This document shows, one piece after another, positions 1 through 7,670 of a DNA stretch of 64,000 nucleotides (its first letter is position 1; each line of letters starts with the position of its first letter). The position numbers were made by a program, and so were the translations under genes. This DNA is from Candidatus Thiodiazotropha sp. (ex Epidulcina cf. delphinae) (GTDB lineage: Bacteria; Pseudomonadota; Gammaproteobacteria; Chromatiales; Chromatiaceae), in the NCBI GenBank assembly GCA_025656455.1, contig JAHXHS010000021.1:1-64000 (forward strand). Reading direction: 5' to 3'. The notes beneath the pieces were generated by a model. It ran no database searches and was not told the DNA's origin. It saw only the letters and a program-made list of their open reading frames with translations.

Positions 1-57
1 TGGCAATAAATCCTTGATGCGTTCCCATTGATCATCTCTTAAGATAGTGCGAGTCAT
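1..57 (-). CDS. IS5-family transposase, N-terminal part (cut by window edge)
   Basis: Reading leftward from the ATG at 55-57, the peptide starts MTRTILRDDQWERIKDLLP. The 'L-x-D-x-Q-W-x-x-I-x-x-L-L-P' pattern is typical of the start of IS5/IS1031-type DDE transposases. Only 19 codons are inside the window, so whether the gene is intact cannot be judged. It sits beside two truncated genes (a batD fragment and an ABC-2 permease fragment), which fits a role in local rearrangement. The family assignment rests on this short N-terminal motif only. Confidence 0.6.
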   Translation of the reverse strand, partial: MTRTILRDDQWERIKDLLP

Positions 58-129
58 ATTTTCTTCCAAGAAAAAATCATATGGTACAGCGCATTATCGA
101 ATTATATTAACCTTAATTGAGAACGCCCC
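1..129 (-). mobile_element. Left-edge remnant of an IS5-type insertion sequence
   Basis: The minus strand from 57 down to the window edge encodes the N-terminal 19 residues of a transposase. Upstream of its start lies a short AT-rich leader and then an end-like sequence (GGGGCGTTCTCAATT read on the minus strand) abutting CTAG at 130-133. CTAG fits the YTAR target used by IS5-group elements, so the element end is placed at about 129. The rest of the element lies outside the window, so neither the other end nor a target duplication can be seen. The boundary is inference. Confidence 0.5.
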
Positions 130-308
130 CTAGGCTCATTACCTTTGACCTGAATTCGTGGGTTCAAGTTTAAATGTAGCCTATCCTTCTTCGGCAAATG
201 GTTTCTGCCTTCGATGCCTCATAAGTACCCCGAGTCAGGGTCCTTATTAATATAGATTATCTTTACATAAAAAATATCATTTATGATGCAATTCCATCAA
301 TCGTCGAG

Positions 309-632
309 CTAGCTCCTTGTGACGACCTTATCCGGGTTGAGGTTAGGTAGGAGTGCGTCACGGCGGGATTTCTCTACCCCTGGTCGGCGGGGCCACAATC
401 TGAGGCTGGGCCTAATTTCGTGTTTAAAGGCTTCTTTCCAGCGATCGAAATCCAGCTCGCTGTGACCGTAGATCGCTTGTTCGAGTTCATGAATTAAGGC
501 ATGGATTTTTTCTGGCTCTGCCTTGGGGTGGAAGTCGACAATATGATTGCCGATCACGCTGAATGGCGCATCGGGCGTTGCAGGAATCCGATCAATGGTT
601 GTAGTGGCGATGTTCGGGTGTCCCCTTTTCTA
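309..632 (-). pseudogene. batD 3' fragment (degenerate duplicate)
   Basis: The last about 80 codons, ending LNPDKVVTRS, closely match the C-terminal end of the intact batD gene at 1914-3680 (for example the shared segment GNHIVDFHPKAE and ELDFDRWK). Upstream of about 557 the similarity jumps to the batD segment around PLIGFLQRPMR, skipping roughly 230 bp present in the full gene. The jump falls at a short matching stretch (GCATCGGG here, GCATTGGG in batD). The two pieces are in different frames, so no continuous protein is made. Homology stops near 632, where an unrelated permease fragment begins. This is a truncated, internally deleted paralogous copy. It is not expected to be functional. 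Confidence 0.75.
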
Positions 633-1021
633 CCGGCTGGTTGGAGCTGCATTGGAGCGGCGTGATCGCCATGCTGCCACTGCTTTTTCTGGCAGGCGTC
701 GCCTTTGCGGCCCTGGGTTTGCCGTTCACGGCGATCGTCCCGACCATCGACCATATGAACATCCCGTTCTATCTCGTGATCATGCCATTGGGTTTTGCCA
801 GCAGCACCTATTTTCCGCTCGAGAGCGATACCTTGTTGGCGCAGGCCTGGCTTGTGATCAACCCTCTGCACCATTTGGCAGAGGGCCTCCGGCTGTTGCT
901 GTTGTCGGGTGTCTGGAGTTTCCATCTGGCGGCGGCGCTGCTGCTGTTCGGTTTGATGATCCTCATCCTGTTACCCGTCGATCTTCGGCTCCTGAGACGT
1001 CGAGTGCTTGGGGAGAGATAG
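633..1021 (+). pseudogene. ABC-2 type transporter permease, C-terminal fragment
   Basis: About 130 residues are readable, rich in hydrophobic segments: MLPLLFLAGVAFAALGLPFTA, then IPFYLVIMPLGFASSTYFPLES, then a last membrane segment and a basic tail RLLRRRVLGER. This matches the C-terminal half of NodJ-type ABC-2 permeases, which normally have about 250-260 residues and six membrane segments. Only about the last three segments remain. There is no proper start: the frame opens straight out of the batD-fragment junction at about 632. No ATPase partner is nearby. I read it as a relic left by a deletion or rearrangement that also truncated the batD copy. Confidence 0.65.
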
Positions 1022-1057
1022 GGTGTGAGAAATGCAGATTAGCGTCTATTTTTCGTG

Positions 1058-1348
1058 CTATGCCGCGATGTTTTGAACCTTCTTGAGTTCGTTTCGGGCC
1101 GCCTTGCGAGCTTCTTCCAGATCGTAGTCCGTTTGCAGTCCCATCCAGAATTGCTCTGAGGTGCCGAGCGCGCGTGCGAGACGGATGGCGCTGTCTGCGC
1201 TTATCGCGCGTTTACCGTGAACGATCTCGTTGATACGCCGTGGCGGCACTCCCATGGCTCGCGCCAGCCTGTTCTGGCTGATTGCCAGCGGTTTGAGAAA
1301 CGCTTCCAGCAGTACTTCGCCGGGATGGATATTGGGTAGCTTCTTCAT
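1058..1348 (-). CDS. higA: HigA-type antitoxin, XRE-family
   Basis: 96 residues. The N-terminal NIHPGEVLLEAFLKPL followed by a helix-turn-helix (SQNRLARAMGVPPRRINEIVHGKRAI, about residues 24-50) is the signature of HigA addiction-module antitoxins. HigA binds and neutralises the HigB mRNA interferase and represses the operon. The start is taken as the ATG at 1346-1348, preceded by AGGAG six bases away, rather than the TTG one codon earlier. It lies 9 bp downstream of the higB stop, so the order is toxin first, as is usual for higBA and the reverse of most toxin-antitoxin operons. An inverted repeat overlapping the higB promoter is its probable operator. Confidence 0.93.
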   Translation of the reverse strand: MKKLPNIHPGEVLLEAFLKPLAISQNRLARAMGVPPRRINEIVHGKRAISADSAIRLARALGTSEQFWMGLQTDYDLEEARKAARNELKKVQNIAA

Positions 1349-1357
1349 CAATATCTC

Positions 1358-1639
1358 CTAGTGATAGTCGACGATCTCGGCCTTATGGACATTACCGTCA
1401 GCCCAGACAAAACAGATGCACCATTGATCGTTGATGCGAATGCTGTGTTGGCCTTTACGATTGCCCTTCAGTGCTTCAAGCCGGTTAGCGGGAGGGATGC
1501 GAAGGTCATTCAGATTCTGTGCATTGTTCAACATACGTAGCTTTCGCCGTGCGGCAGACTGGATCTCACGCGGCAGTTTGCGGGAAGAATCGCCTTCCCA
1601 TATCTTTTCGGTTTCCCGATCCTTGAAACTCGTGATCAT
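1358..1639 (-). CDS. higB: HigB-type toxin, RelE/ParE superfamily
   Basis: 93 residues, usual HigB length. It begins MITSFKDRETEKIWEGDSSRKLP and contains the family features: a basic central helix (RRKLRMLNNAQ), the DLRIPPANRLEALKGNRKGQHSIRI region, and the C-terminal WCICFVW...EIVDYH. HigB toxins are ribosome-dependent endonucleases that cut mRNA during translation. The gene is first in a two-gene operon with higA. The -10 hexamer ends only about 8 bases before the ATG, so the transcript may be almost leaderless; there is no Shine-Dalgarno sequence in the usual place. The ORF is complete and looks functional. Confidence 0.93.
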   Translation of the reverse strand: MITSFKDRETEKIWEGDSSRKLPREIQSAARRKLRMLNNAQNLNDLRIPPANRLEALKGNRKGQHSIRINDQWCICFVWADGNVHKAEIVDYH

Positions 1640-1646
1640 GAAAGCA

Positions 1647-1676
1647 AGTATAACGACATGCGTTATATGACGTCAA
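1647..1676 (-). promoter_or_regulatory. higBA promoter with overlapping operator palindrome
   Basis: On the minus strand TTGACG (1671-1676) and TATACT (1647-1652) are separated by 18 bp, close to a sigma-70 consensus. An inverted repeat TATAACG-ACATG-CGTTATA at 1649-1667 covers the -10 and most of the spacer. A repressor bound there would block RNA polymerase, so this is the likely HigA (or HigBA) autoregulatory site. The predicted transcription start falls at about 1640, next to the higB ATG at 1639. Confidence 0.7.
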
Positions 1677-1824
1677 GCGTTATGGGGTAAGCATAATAAA
1701 TTTGTTTAACCGGCGTTTTTTTGCCGCCAATGGACGCCAATCACCGCAAAGACGCGCCAAACCATTCGTGGTAATTGGCGTCGATTTGCGGCTTAATCTG
1801 ACCTTCTCGGATACCTATAGAGTC

Positions 1825-1895
1825 GTAGGTCAGGTTGGCGCGGAGCGGCTACCTGACTTAATGGCGATGTCACGTAGCTGCGCAACGTGACCTAC
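1825..1895. repeat. Palindromic intergenic unit (two hairpins)
   Basis: Outer arms GTAGGTCA (1825-1832) and TGACCTAC (1888-1895) enclose two smaller inverted repeats: GTCAGGT/ACCTGAC (1829-1857) and GTCACGT/ACGTGAC (1869-1891). The arrangement resembles REP/BIME-type units. It lies just past the 3' end of batD. No T-tract follows, so it is not an obvious intrinsic terminator. The region from 1677 to 1824 shows no supported gene. Confidence 0.5.
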
Positions 1896-1913
1896 GGGCT
1901 TAATGGCTTTGAT

Positions 1914-3680
1914 TCAGCCGCTCGCCACTCTGTCTGGATTGAGGTCCGGTAAGAGGGTTTTGTGATGGGCCTTTGCGTTTGTCAATCTGTGTGGCCACCA
2001 TCTCAGACTGGGCCGGATCTGGTGCTTGAAGGCCGCTTTCCAACGATCGAAGTCCAGTTCGCTGTGACCATAGATCGCCTGTTCGAGTTCGTGGATCAAG
2101 GCATGGATTTTCCCGGCTTCCGCCTTGGGATGGAAGTCGACGATATGGTTGCCGATCACACTGAAAGGCACATTGGGTGGCAGACTCATGTGTTTGTTGG
2201 CGAGAAATCGCAGGGTGTAGCCCCATACCTCCGGATCGGTCTCTTCGTCCACAAAGCGCACGCAGAACCAAAAACGAACCGACAGCGGCAGCATGCCAAC
2301 CAGGCTGCGGCGCCATCGGTGCCAGCGGGTAACTGGGTTGAAGATAGCGGTTGTGGTGCGCAACTTCTCCTTTAACGGCGAGAAGGCGGGCGCCATCTGC
2401 CGCATCGGGCGCTGCAGGAATCCGATCAATGGCTCCAAGGGAGAGGTCTGCGAACCCCCTTTTTTACGGTGTGAGAACCAGATGGCCAGCCAATAACCGA
2501 AGATGACGCCGAATACGATCGAGAGCGGGATCCAGAATGCGGAGGAGCTTCCGGAGGGGAAGAGGGTGCTCTGTTGATCGGAACCGAAGATGCCGGTGGG
2601 TTTTCGGGCGCCGCTCACGGCAATCGGTTGCAGTGGCACAGAGGCGCGTTGCGGCATGTTGTTGCGGGTGTTCCACCAATTGACGCTCAGTTGCGGCAGC
2701 CTCAGGTCCCCGCCGTATTGCGGCACCAGGGTAAAGGTCTCTGAGCGGCGGCCGTTGATGCGGTAGGTTTTCTTATCCAGGTTGGTCTCTACCTTGCTCT
2801 GCTCGCGGTAGACACGAAAGGCGTCGGTGGTGAGTTGCCGTTCCAGACTGGGCAGTTGCTCGCCGCCCATGCCGATGGCATTGAGTTCAGTCGTCAGGGT
2901 AAAGGGTCTGCCGGCGGCAGCCTTGAGATTTTTCGGCAGACTGATCTTCAGCGTCAACTGCTCCAGGGGCAGCCAGGGCGAACTTTCGGGATTGGATTCG
3001 TGGATCCTTATCCTGATCGGGTCTTGGATGGCTGCCTCGAACGGTCTGTTGCCGCGGCTGTATCCCGTTACCCACTCCTCTTCGCCGGTGACCCGGATGG
3101 CGGGCAGTTGCTGTTCGCCGGGCCTGAGTGGCGTCACTTCGTAAAAGAACTCGTTGACTATTTCACGTTGTCCCTTGCGGGTGCGGGAATAGGTGGCGGG
3201 GCCCTGCAAAAGGTGGAAGATGAAATACTCGCTCTGCGGGATCTCCGGTGTCGCTGTGAGGAGATTGTTGCGGCTGACGACACTCAGTTTGAGAATCACC
3301 CCCTGTTGGAGATAGGGGTTTTGCAGCGACAGCTTGGTCTCAAGGCGTGGCGTTTCGGTTTGGGTGCGGTAGTAGCTCTGTGGCGCATAGCCGGGCAGTT
3401 GCGCGCCGGGCCAGCTCCCGGCATAGGGTGTTTGCGTTTGTGGCGGGCGCTGCTCCTGGGAGGGCGTGCCGGTCTGCCGCTGATTGGGAGGGGCGAACTT
3501 CCACTGTCCGGGAGGCTGGGTCTGCCAGGGCGTATAGCTTGGATAGGGATTGGCCGAAACCGCTATCGGAGATGTCAGTAAGGCCAGCAAGGCGAGGGTG
3601 AATCCCGCCAGGGTCATGGAGATAGAGCACCGTTCCAAGATTGCGTCGGATTTTTGTCCTCTGAGTCTGTTGCTTCTCAA
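1914..3680 (-). CDS. batD: BatD-like protein (BatD/aerotolerance family), membrane-anchored
   Basis: 588 residues. An N-terminal hydrophobic segment (about residues 22-43, TLAGFTLALLALLTSPIAVSA) acts as a signal peptide. It is followed by a Pro/Gln-rich stretch, then BatD-type beta-rich extracytoplasmic domains (ETKLSLQNPYLQQGVILKL and following), a membrane segment near residue 385-405 (FWIPLSIVFGVIFGYWLAIWF) and a cytoplasmic C-terminal domain. BatD is a poorly understood member of the MoxR-Bat system linked to envelope stress and aerotolerance. The start is TTG 3678-3680, chosen because AGGAG lies about eight bases upstream; the ATG at 3615-3617 has no such site. It is the last gene of the operon, 30 bp after batC. 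The C-terminal part was duplicated (see 309-632). Confidence 0.85.
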   Translation of the reverse strand: MRSNRLRGQKSDAILERCSISMTLAGFTLALLALLTSPIAVSANPYPSYTPWQTQPPGQWKFAPPNQRQTGTPSQEQRPPQTQTPYAGSWPGAQLPGYAPQSYYRTQTETPRLETKLSLQNPYLQQGVILKLSVVSRNNLLTATPEIPQSEYFIFHLLQGPATYSRTRKGQREIVNEFFYEVTPLRPGEQQLPAIRVTGEEEWVTGYSRGNRPFEAAIQDPIRIRIHESNPESSPWLPLEQLTLKISLPKNLKAAAGRPFTLTTELNAIGMGGEQLPSLERQLTTDAFRVYREQSKVETNLDKKTYRINGRRSETFTLVPQYGGDLRLPQLSVNWWNTRNNMPQRASVPLQPIAVSGARKPTGIFGSDQQSTLFPSGSSSAFWIPLSIVFGVIFGYWLAIWFSHRKKGGSQTSPLEPLIGFLQRPMRQMAPAFSPLKEKLRTTTAIFNPVTRWHRWRRSLVGMLPLSVRFWFCVRFVDEETDPEVWGYTLRFLANKHMSLPPNVPFSVIGNHIVDFHPKAEAGKIHALIHELEQAIYGHSELDFDRWKAAFKHQIRPSLRWWPHRLTNAKAHHKTLLPDLNPDRVASG

Positions 3681-3710
3681 AGTCCCATCTCCTCTACACC
3701 CGGATTGTCG

Positions 3711-5138
3711 TTACCAAGGCCTCGTCTCCGTGTCGCGGCCACCGCGACTGCGCAGGTATTTGTACTCTTCCAGTCTGAACTGTTGTTGCATCAACTGGGC
3801 CGGGTCGCCTTCGATCTGATCCAGCCACTGCTCCATCAGCGCATTCCCGCCACTGAAGCGATTCATTTCGTCGCCGCCACCGCCGGTTTTTGTCTCGCTT
3901 TCCGGCGATTGCGGCAGGTTGCTCTGGTCCACCTGGTCCACGGCGTCGGAACGGGCCTCGTCTTCCGGGCGGACATGGCGTTCGCCCGTGTCCTGGCCGA
4001 GTTCGCTCCCTTGCGGCGACGGTCTGTCGGTCTGGTCTTTTTCATCGCCCGGTGCATCGAGATTAGCAGACATTTCATCGGCCTGTTCTCCCTGCCGCTG
4101 GTGAGGATCCTGATCCCCCTCAACCTCTCCCTTATCGGTTTGCTCATCAGCCGTCTCATCGCCGTACTGATCCTGCTGCTGTTGTTCTCTCCCGCCGCCG
4201 GCTTCCTGCTGTGTTTCCTCCTCACCACTGCGCTGTTTCCGTTGCGCCTCCTCGGGGGCGCCGCTTGCGTCCTTCTGCCGTGACTCATCGGATGTCTCCT
4301 TTCCCTCACTCTCCTGCTGATCCTGTCGGCCTTGTTGAGACGCCTCTGACAAGTCTTTGTCCGAGCCTTGTTGTTGCTTTTCTTGTTCGTCGCCTGATTC
4401 AGACTGCTGATCCTGCTGTTCTCCCGACTCGGATTGTTGCACCTGCTGCTGTTGGCCGGATGAGGCATCCTGTTGCTCTTCACCGCTGGCGGATTGCTGT
4501 TGCTGGTCCGATTCGGAGTCGCCGGACTGTTGTTGCTCCTGTTGCTGCTCGCCGGACTGTTGTTGCTCCTGTTGCTGCTCGCCGGACTGTTGTTGCTCCT
4601 GTTGCTGCTCGCCGGACTGTTGTTGCTCCTGTTGCTGCTCACCGGACTGTTGCTGTTCCTGTTCCTGCTCGCCGGATTCAGACTCCTGCTGCTCTTCGGA
4701 CTGGTCGCCGCTTTGTTGCTCCTCCTCCTCCTCCGGTTTTTCCTGCTCCTGTTGCTGGGCTAGCTTCTCCTTTGCAAGGGCCAGGTTAAAACGTGCATCC
4801 GCATGTTCCGGGTCGGCATCGAGCACCGATTCGTAGGCCTCGACGGCGCCCTGGTAATCCTCCAGTTTGTAGCGGCTGTTGCCCAGGTTGTAGCGTGCAT
4901 CCTGTTTGACCGCTTCACGCGCTACCTGACTGAAATCTTCGATCGCGGCTTGGTAGTCGCCGGTGCGATAGTGGGCGACGCCACGGCGATAGGGATCCTG
5001 AAAGCCGTTTGCCGCCTCTTGGTAGTGTCCCTGGTTGTAGTCCTCAGCGGCTTGCTGTTCCTGATTCAAAAACCAGTCGGCCTCGCTCAGAGAGGGTAGG
5101 GACAGCAATAGCAGGGACAGGGAAAGTAAGCCTTTCAT
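3711..5138 (-). CDS. batC: BatC-like TPR protein with long Gln/Glu/Ser-rich tail
   Basis: 475 residues. A signal peptide (MKGLLSLSLLLLSLPSLSEA) precedes tetratricopeptide repeats at about residues 28-125 (for example RTGDYQAAIEDFSQVA, YKLEDYQGAVEAYESVLDADP). After that comes about 300 residues of extreme Gln/Glu/Ser/Asp composition, including four perfect tandem copies of a decapeptide encoded by the 30-bp DNA repeat. The Bat operon usually contains such a TPR protein, assigned a scaffold role in the periplasm. The tail is far longer and more repetitive than usual. The start ATG (5138) follows GGGGAG and overlaps the batB stop by 4 bp, suggesting translational coupling. Convincing but hydrophobic reading frames on the other strand are shadows of this low-complexity region. 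Confidence 0.85.
   Translation of the reverse strand: MKGLLSLSLLLLSLPSLSEADWFLNQEQQAAEDYNQGHYQEAANGFQDPYRRGVAHYRTGDYQAAIEDFSQVAREAVKQDARYNLGNSRYKLEDYQGAVEAYESVLDADPEHADARFNLALAKEKLAQQQEQEKPEEEEEQQSGDQSEEQQESESGEQEQEQQQSGEQQQEQQQSGEQQQEQQQSGEQQQEQQQSGEQQQEQQQSGDSESDQQQQSASGEEQQDASSGQQQQVQQSESGEQQDQQSESGDEQEKQQQGSDKDLSEASQQGRQDQQESEGKETSDESRQKDASGAPEEAQRKQRSGEEETQQEAGGGREQQQQDQYGDETADEQTDKGEVEGDQDPHQRQGEQADEMSANLDAPGDEKDQTDRPSPQGSELGQDTGERHVRPEDEARSDAVDQVDQSNLPQSPESETKTGGGGDEMNRFSGGNALMEQWLDQIEGDPAQLMQQQFRLEEYKYLRSRGGRDTETRPW
4521..4670. repeat. 30-bp tandem repeat inside batC
   Basis: Four identical 30-bp units occupy 4521-4640, followed by one degenerate unit at 4641-4670. Each unit starts GCCGGACTGT and encodes on the minus strand the decapeptide SGEQQQEQQQ. 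Perfect identity of DNA suggests recent expansion by slippage or recombination, so copy number may vary between strains. It is coding and in frame, so it is not a CRISPR or intergenic array. Confidence 0.9.
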
Positions 5139-6163
5139 GCTTGTGACTCCCCGGATTGTCCGGCTCTGAAGCGGGGAAGCAGCAGCAACAGCAGGGGCAA
5201 GAGAAGCCAGTAGAAGCGCTCATTCCAGACCCGGGTCTTCTCCTGAGTGCGGGTGGGTTTGCCGATATCGCCGCTGGCCAGGTCGAGGATGTTGCGGCTG
5301 TCTCGGTCGCGGAAGTCGGCGCGCTGATAGAGGCCGCCGCCGGTCTTGGCGAGCTGCTCCAGCAGGGGTTCGTTGAGTCTCGACTCGATGATCCTGCCGT
5401 TGCGCGTTCTCATCAACTCGCCTTGGCCGACCCTGGCGGGGACAGGCCCGCCTCCGGGAGTGCCTATCCCCAGGGTATGCAGGATGATGCCCTGGTCGGC
5501 CAGGTCTTTGATCGGCTCGATCAGTTCGGCTTCGTCGAAATCCCCGTCGGTGATCAGGAGGATAGTGCGCGCGCTGTCCGATGCGCCGCTGCCGAGTAGC
5601 TGTTTGGCCCGCTCAAGCGCCGCTTTCAGGCGGCTTCCCTGCAGATTGGCCAGGTCGGAGCTGACGGCCGGCAGGGCATTGAGAATACTCTGGCTGTCTT
5701 CGGTGATCGGTGTCACCACATGGGGCACGGAGGCAAAGGCGATCATGCCGATGCGCAACGCCTGATTGAGCAGCACCAGGTCCTGCACCTCCTGGCGGGC
5801 GCGAGCCAGGCGCGACGGCTGTACATCGGCCACATTCATGGAGCGGGAGATGTCCATCAGGATGACCAGGTCGCTGGTGGGGGAGAAGGCCTCGATATCG
5901 GTGTAATCCCAGCGGGGTCCGGCCAAGGCGACCACCAGCAGGCTCCATAACAGCCCCCAGCGGGAGTAGCGACTCCAACGCTCGTTGACATCCAGTTCGC
6001 GGACGCCGGTGAGATGGGGCAGCAGGTGTTCGTCGGCATACCGATGAAGGGGACCTTTGCGTGACCTCACTACGCTGAAGATCAGCCATCCCAGCACCGG
6101 GATCACTCCCAGCAGGGCGAACAGCCATTCGGGGCGGGCGAAATGGAAGGCGGTGTCAGGCAT
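5135..6163 (-). CDS. batB: BatB-like VWA-domain membrane protein
   Basis: 342 residues. Two N-terminal membrane segments (about residues 11-31 and 66-84) precede a von Willebrand factor A domain at about 92-290, and a third membrane segment lies near the C-terminus ([15 protein letters not shown]). The VWA metal site DxSxS is intact (DISRSMN, about residue 104-110), followed by the usual conserved Thr and Asp (ITDGDFD). VWA proteins of the MoxR-Bat system probably form membrane assemblies remodelled by the MoxR ATPase. The gene overlaps batA by 8 bp and batC by 4 bp, indicating a tightly coupled operon. Confidence 0.88.
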   Translation of the reverse strand: MPDTAFHFARPEWLFALLGVIPVLGWLIFSVVRSRKGPLHRYADEHLLPHLTGVRELDVNERWSRYSRWGLLWSLLVVALAGPRWDYTDIEAFSPTSDLVILMDISRSMNVADVQPSRLARARQEVQDLVLLNQALRIGMIAFASVPHVVTPITEDSQSILNALPAVSSDLANLQGSRLKAALERAKQLLGSGASDSARTILLITDGDFDEAELIEPIKDLADQGIILHTLGIGTPGGGPVPARVGQGELMRTRNGRIIESRLNEPLLEQLAKTGGGLYQRADFRDRDSRNILDLASGDIGKPTRTQEKTRVWNERFYWLLLPLLLLLLPRFRAGQSGESQA

Positions 6164-7196
6164 ATCCGCCCCCTCTCAGTCGCCGTTGCCGGCCTTCGGG
6201 ATAGAGGCCCAGGATCAGCAACAACAGCAGCGCCAGACTCAGCGGCCAGTAGTAGAGGGGTTGGGGTACGAACACGGTGCGCGATTCCGCCTCGGTCTTC
6301 TCCAACTCGTCGATGTGGCGATAGATCTTTTCCAGGGCTGCGGTGTCGGTGGCGCGAAAATAGGCGCCGTCGGCGGCCTCTGCGATTTCACGCATCGCCT
6401 GTTCATTGAATCCCAGGTCGGAGCGGGTGACGATGCGGCCGTTCTCTAAGATGGGCACCTGCTTTTTGTCGCTGCCGACGCCGATGCTGTAGATGCGAAT
6501 CCCCTCCTGCGCGGCCAGTTGCGCCGCCTTCAGCGGAGGGATGGTCCCGGCGGTGTTCTCGCCGTCGGCGATCAGCAACAACACCCGTGAACCTTGCGGC
6601 CGCTCCCGCAGCTTCTTCACCCCCAGTCCCAAGGCGTCGCCGATGGCGGTGCCATCCCCGGCGATACGCGGGATCACTTCGCTGAGCAGGCTGCTGACCG
6701 CCTCCCGGTCATAGGTCAGCGGGGAGAGGACATAGGCCCGGCTGCCGAAAATCACCAGACCGATACGGTCTCCTTGCCGTCCTTCGATGAACTTGGCGAC
6801 CACCCCTTTCACCACTTGCATGCGGCTGACTTGCTCGTCGTTGAGGGTGAAGTCGAGGGCGTTCATGGAGTGGGAGGCGTCAACCGCCAACATCAGGTCA
6901 TAGCCTGCGGTGCGATTCTCGGTATAGGGCTCCAGCCATTGGGGACGCATCAATGCCAGTATCAGGGCGAGCCAGAGCAGGTAGAGTAACCCGCTATGCA
7001 GGCGTGCGCTCAGCGGCTGGCGTGGATGCCGGGTTTGGAAGGCGGCCTCCAGGTGGGACAATGCCGGGTGCAGGAGGGTGGTCTGCATCCCTTCCACGGA
7101 TGGGTGTTGTTCAGCCACGGGCCGGGGCCAGAAGTATCTGATCAGTAGCGGCAGTGCCAGCAACAGCGCCATCCAGGGCCAGTGAAACTCAAACAT
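6156..7196 (-). CDS. batA: BatA-like VWA-domain membrane protein
   Basis: 346 residues from the chosen ATG at 7194-7196, which has AGGAGG seven bases upstream; a longer frame to 7232 lacks a good start. The layout is the same as BatB: N-terminal membrane segments (MALLLALPLLIRYF; LLYLLWLALILALM), a VWA domain with the metal-binding motif DASHSMN and ADGENT, and a C-terminal membrane segment (YYWPLSLALLLLLILGLYP). It is paired with BatB, with which it shares domain order, and is expected to sit in the inner membrane with the VWA domain outside. Overlaps the DUF4381 gene by 8 bp (ATGTTTGA). Confidence 0.88.
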   Translation of the reverse strand: MFEFHWPWMALLLALPLLIRYFWPRPVAEQHPSVEGMQTTLLHPALSHLEAAFQTRHPRQPLSARLHSGLLYLLWLALILALMRPQWLEPYTENRTAGYDLMLAVDASHSMNALDFTLNDEQVSRMQVVKGVVAKFIEGRQGDRIGLVIFGSRAYVLSPLTYDREAVSSLLSEVIPRIAGDGTAIGDALGLGVKKLRERPQGSRVLLLIADGENTAGTIPPLKAAQLAAQEGIRIYSIGVGSDKKQVPILENGRIVTRSDLGFNEQAMREIAEAADGAYFRATDTAALEKIYRHIDELEKTEAESRTVFVPQPLYYWPLSLALLLLLILGLYPEGRQRRLRGGGYA

Positions 7197-7668
7197 GGCA
7201 CGCCTCCTCGCTGACCCAGTGGATGGCGGCATCGATCAATTGCCCCAGCAGCGCCTTGTCTGCGCGCCTGTCCGGCGGCGCATAGGGAAGCTCCAGCAGC
7301 AGTCGCCCCTTCTCCCGCCACGGAAAGCCGGTCGAGTCGTTGCTCTGCAGCCAGTCCAGCCAGGCCTCATCGGTGAGCGAAGCGGTCTGTTCCCGGCCAC
7401 AGCGTGCGATGGCGATGCGTCTGAGGAGTTCAGAGAGTTCACTGGCTACCTGTTTCGACGATTCACGTTTGATACGGCGTCGCAGGTCGAGTAGATGGCG
7501 CCGGGCATCCTGCTGCCAACGGCCAAGCGGGTAAAGGCGCCGTCTTCTGATCAACCAGAAGAGCAGCAGAGCCAACAGCGCTATCCCCAGCAGTAGCAGC
7601 CACCAACCCGGCGCGGGGGGCCACCAAGAGGTGGGGTCTATGCCACGAATGTCGCGTAGCGGGTCCAT
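7189..7668 (-). CDS. DUF4381 membrane protein of the MoxR-Bat operon
   Basis: 159 residues from ATG 7666-7668. The start MDPLRDIRGIDPTSWWPPAPGWW followed by a strong membrane segment (LLLLGIALLALLLFWLI) and a basic cytoplasmic domain ending AIHWVSEEACHV is typical of DUF4381 proteins encoded between DUF58 and VWA genes. Its function is unknown; context links it to MoxR-dependent complex assembly. The upstream region is occupied by a 241-bp inverted-repeat element whose left terminus ends three bases before the ATG, so the native Shine-Dalgarno region was displaced and the gene is now separated from the DUF58 gene. A longer frame to 7734 runs into the element and is not believed. Confidence 0.82.
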   Translation of the reverse strand: MDPLRDIRGIDPTSWWPPAPGWWLLLLGIALLALLLFWLIRRRRLYPLGRWQQDARRHLLDLRRRIKRESSKQVASELSELLRRIAIARCGREQTASLTDEAWLDWLQSNDSTGFPWREKGRLLLELPYAPPDRRADKALLGQLIDAAIHWVSEEACHV

Positions 7669-7670
7669 AT

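Noticed and set aside
547..1086. 179-codon plus-strand frame
   Set aside because: It is out of frame with the ABC-2 permease fragment, which has the recognisable membrane segments.
1702..1890. 62-codon plus-strand frame
   Set aside because: No ribosome-binding site, arginine-rich random composition and overlap with the palindromic unit.
4521..4670. 30-bp tandem repeats as a CRISPR array
   Set aside because: There are no spacers between the units and they encode an in-frame decapeptide.
4211..4789. Plus-strand frames over the batC region, with hydrophobic Leu-rich repeats
   Set aside because: They are exact shadows of the Gln-rich minus-strand coding repeats; batC has a signal peptide, TPRs, ribosome-binding site and operon context.
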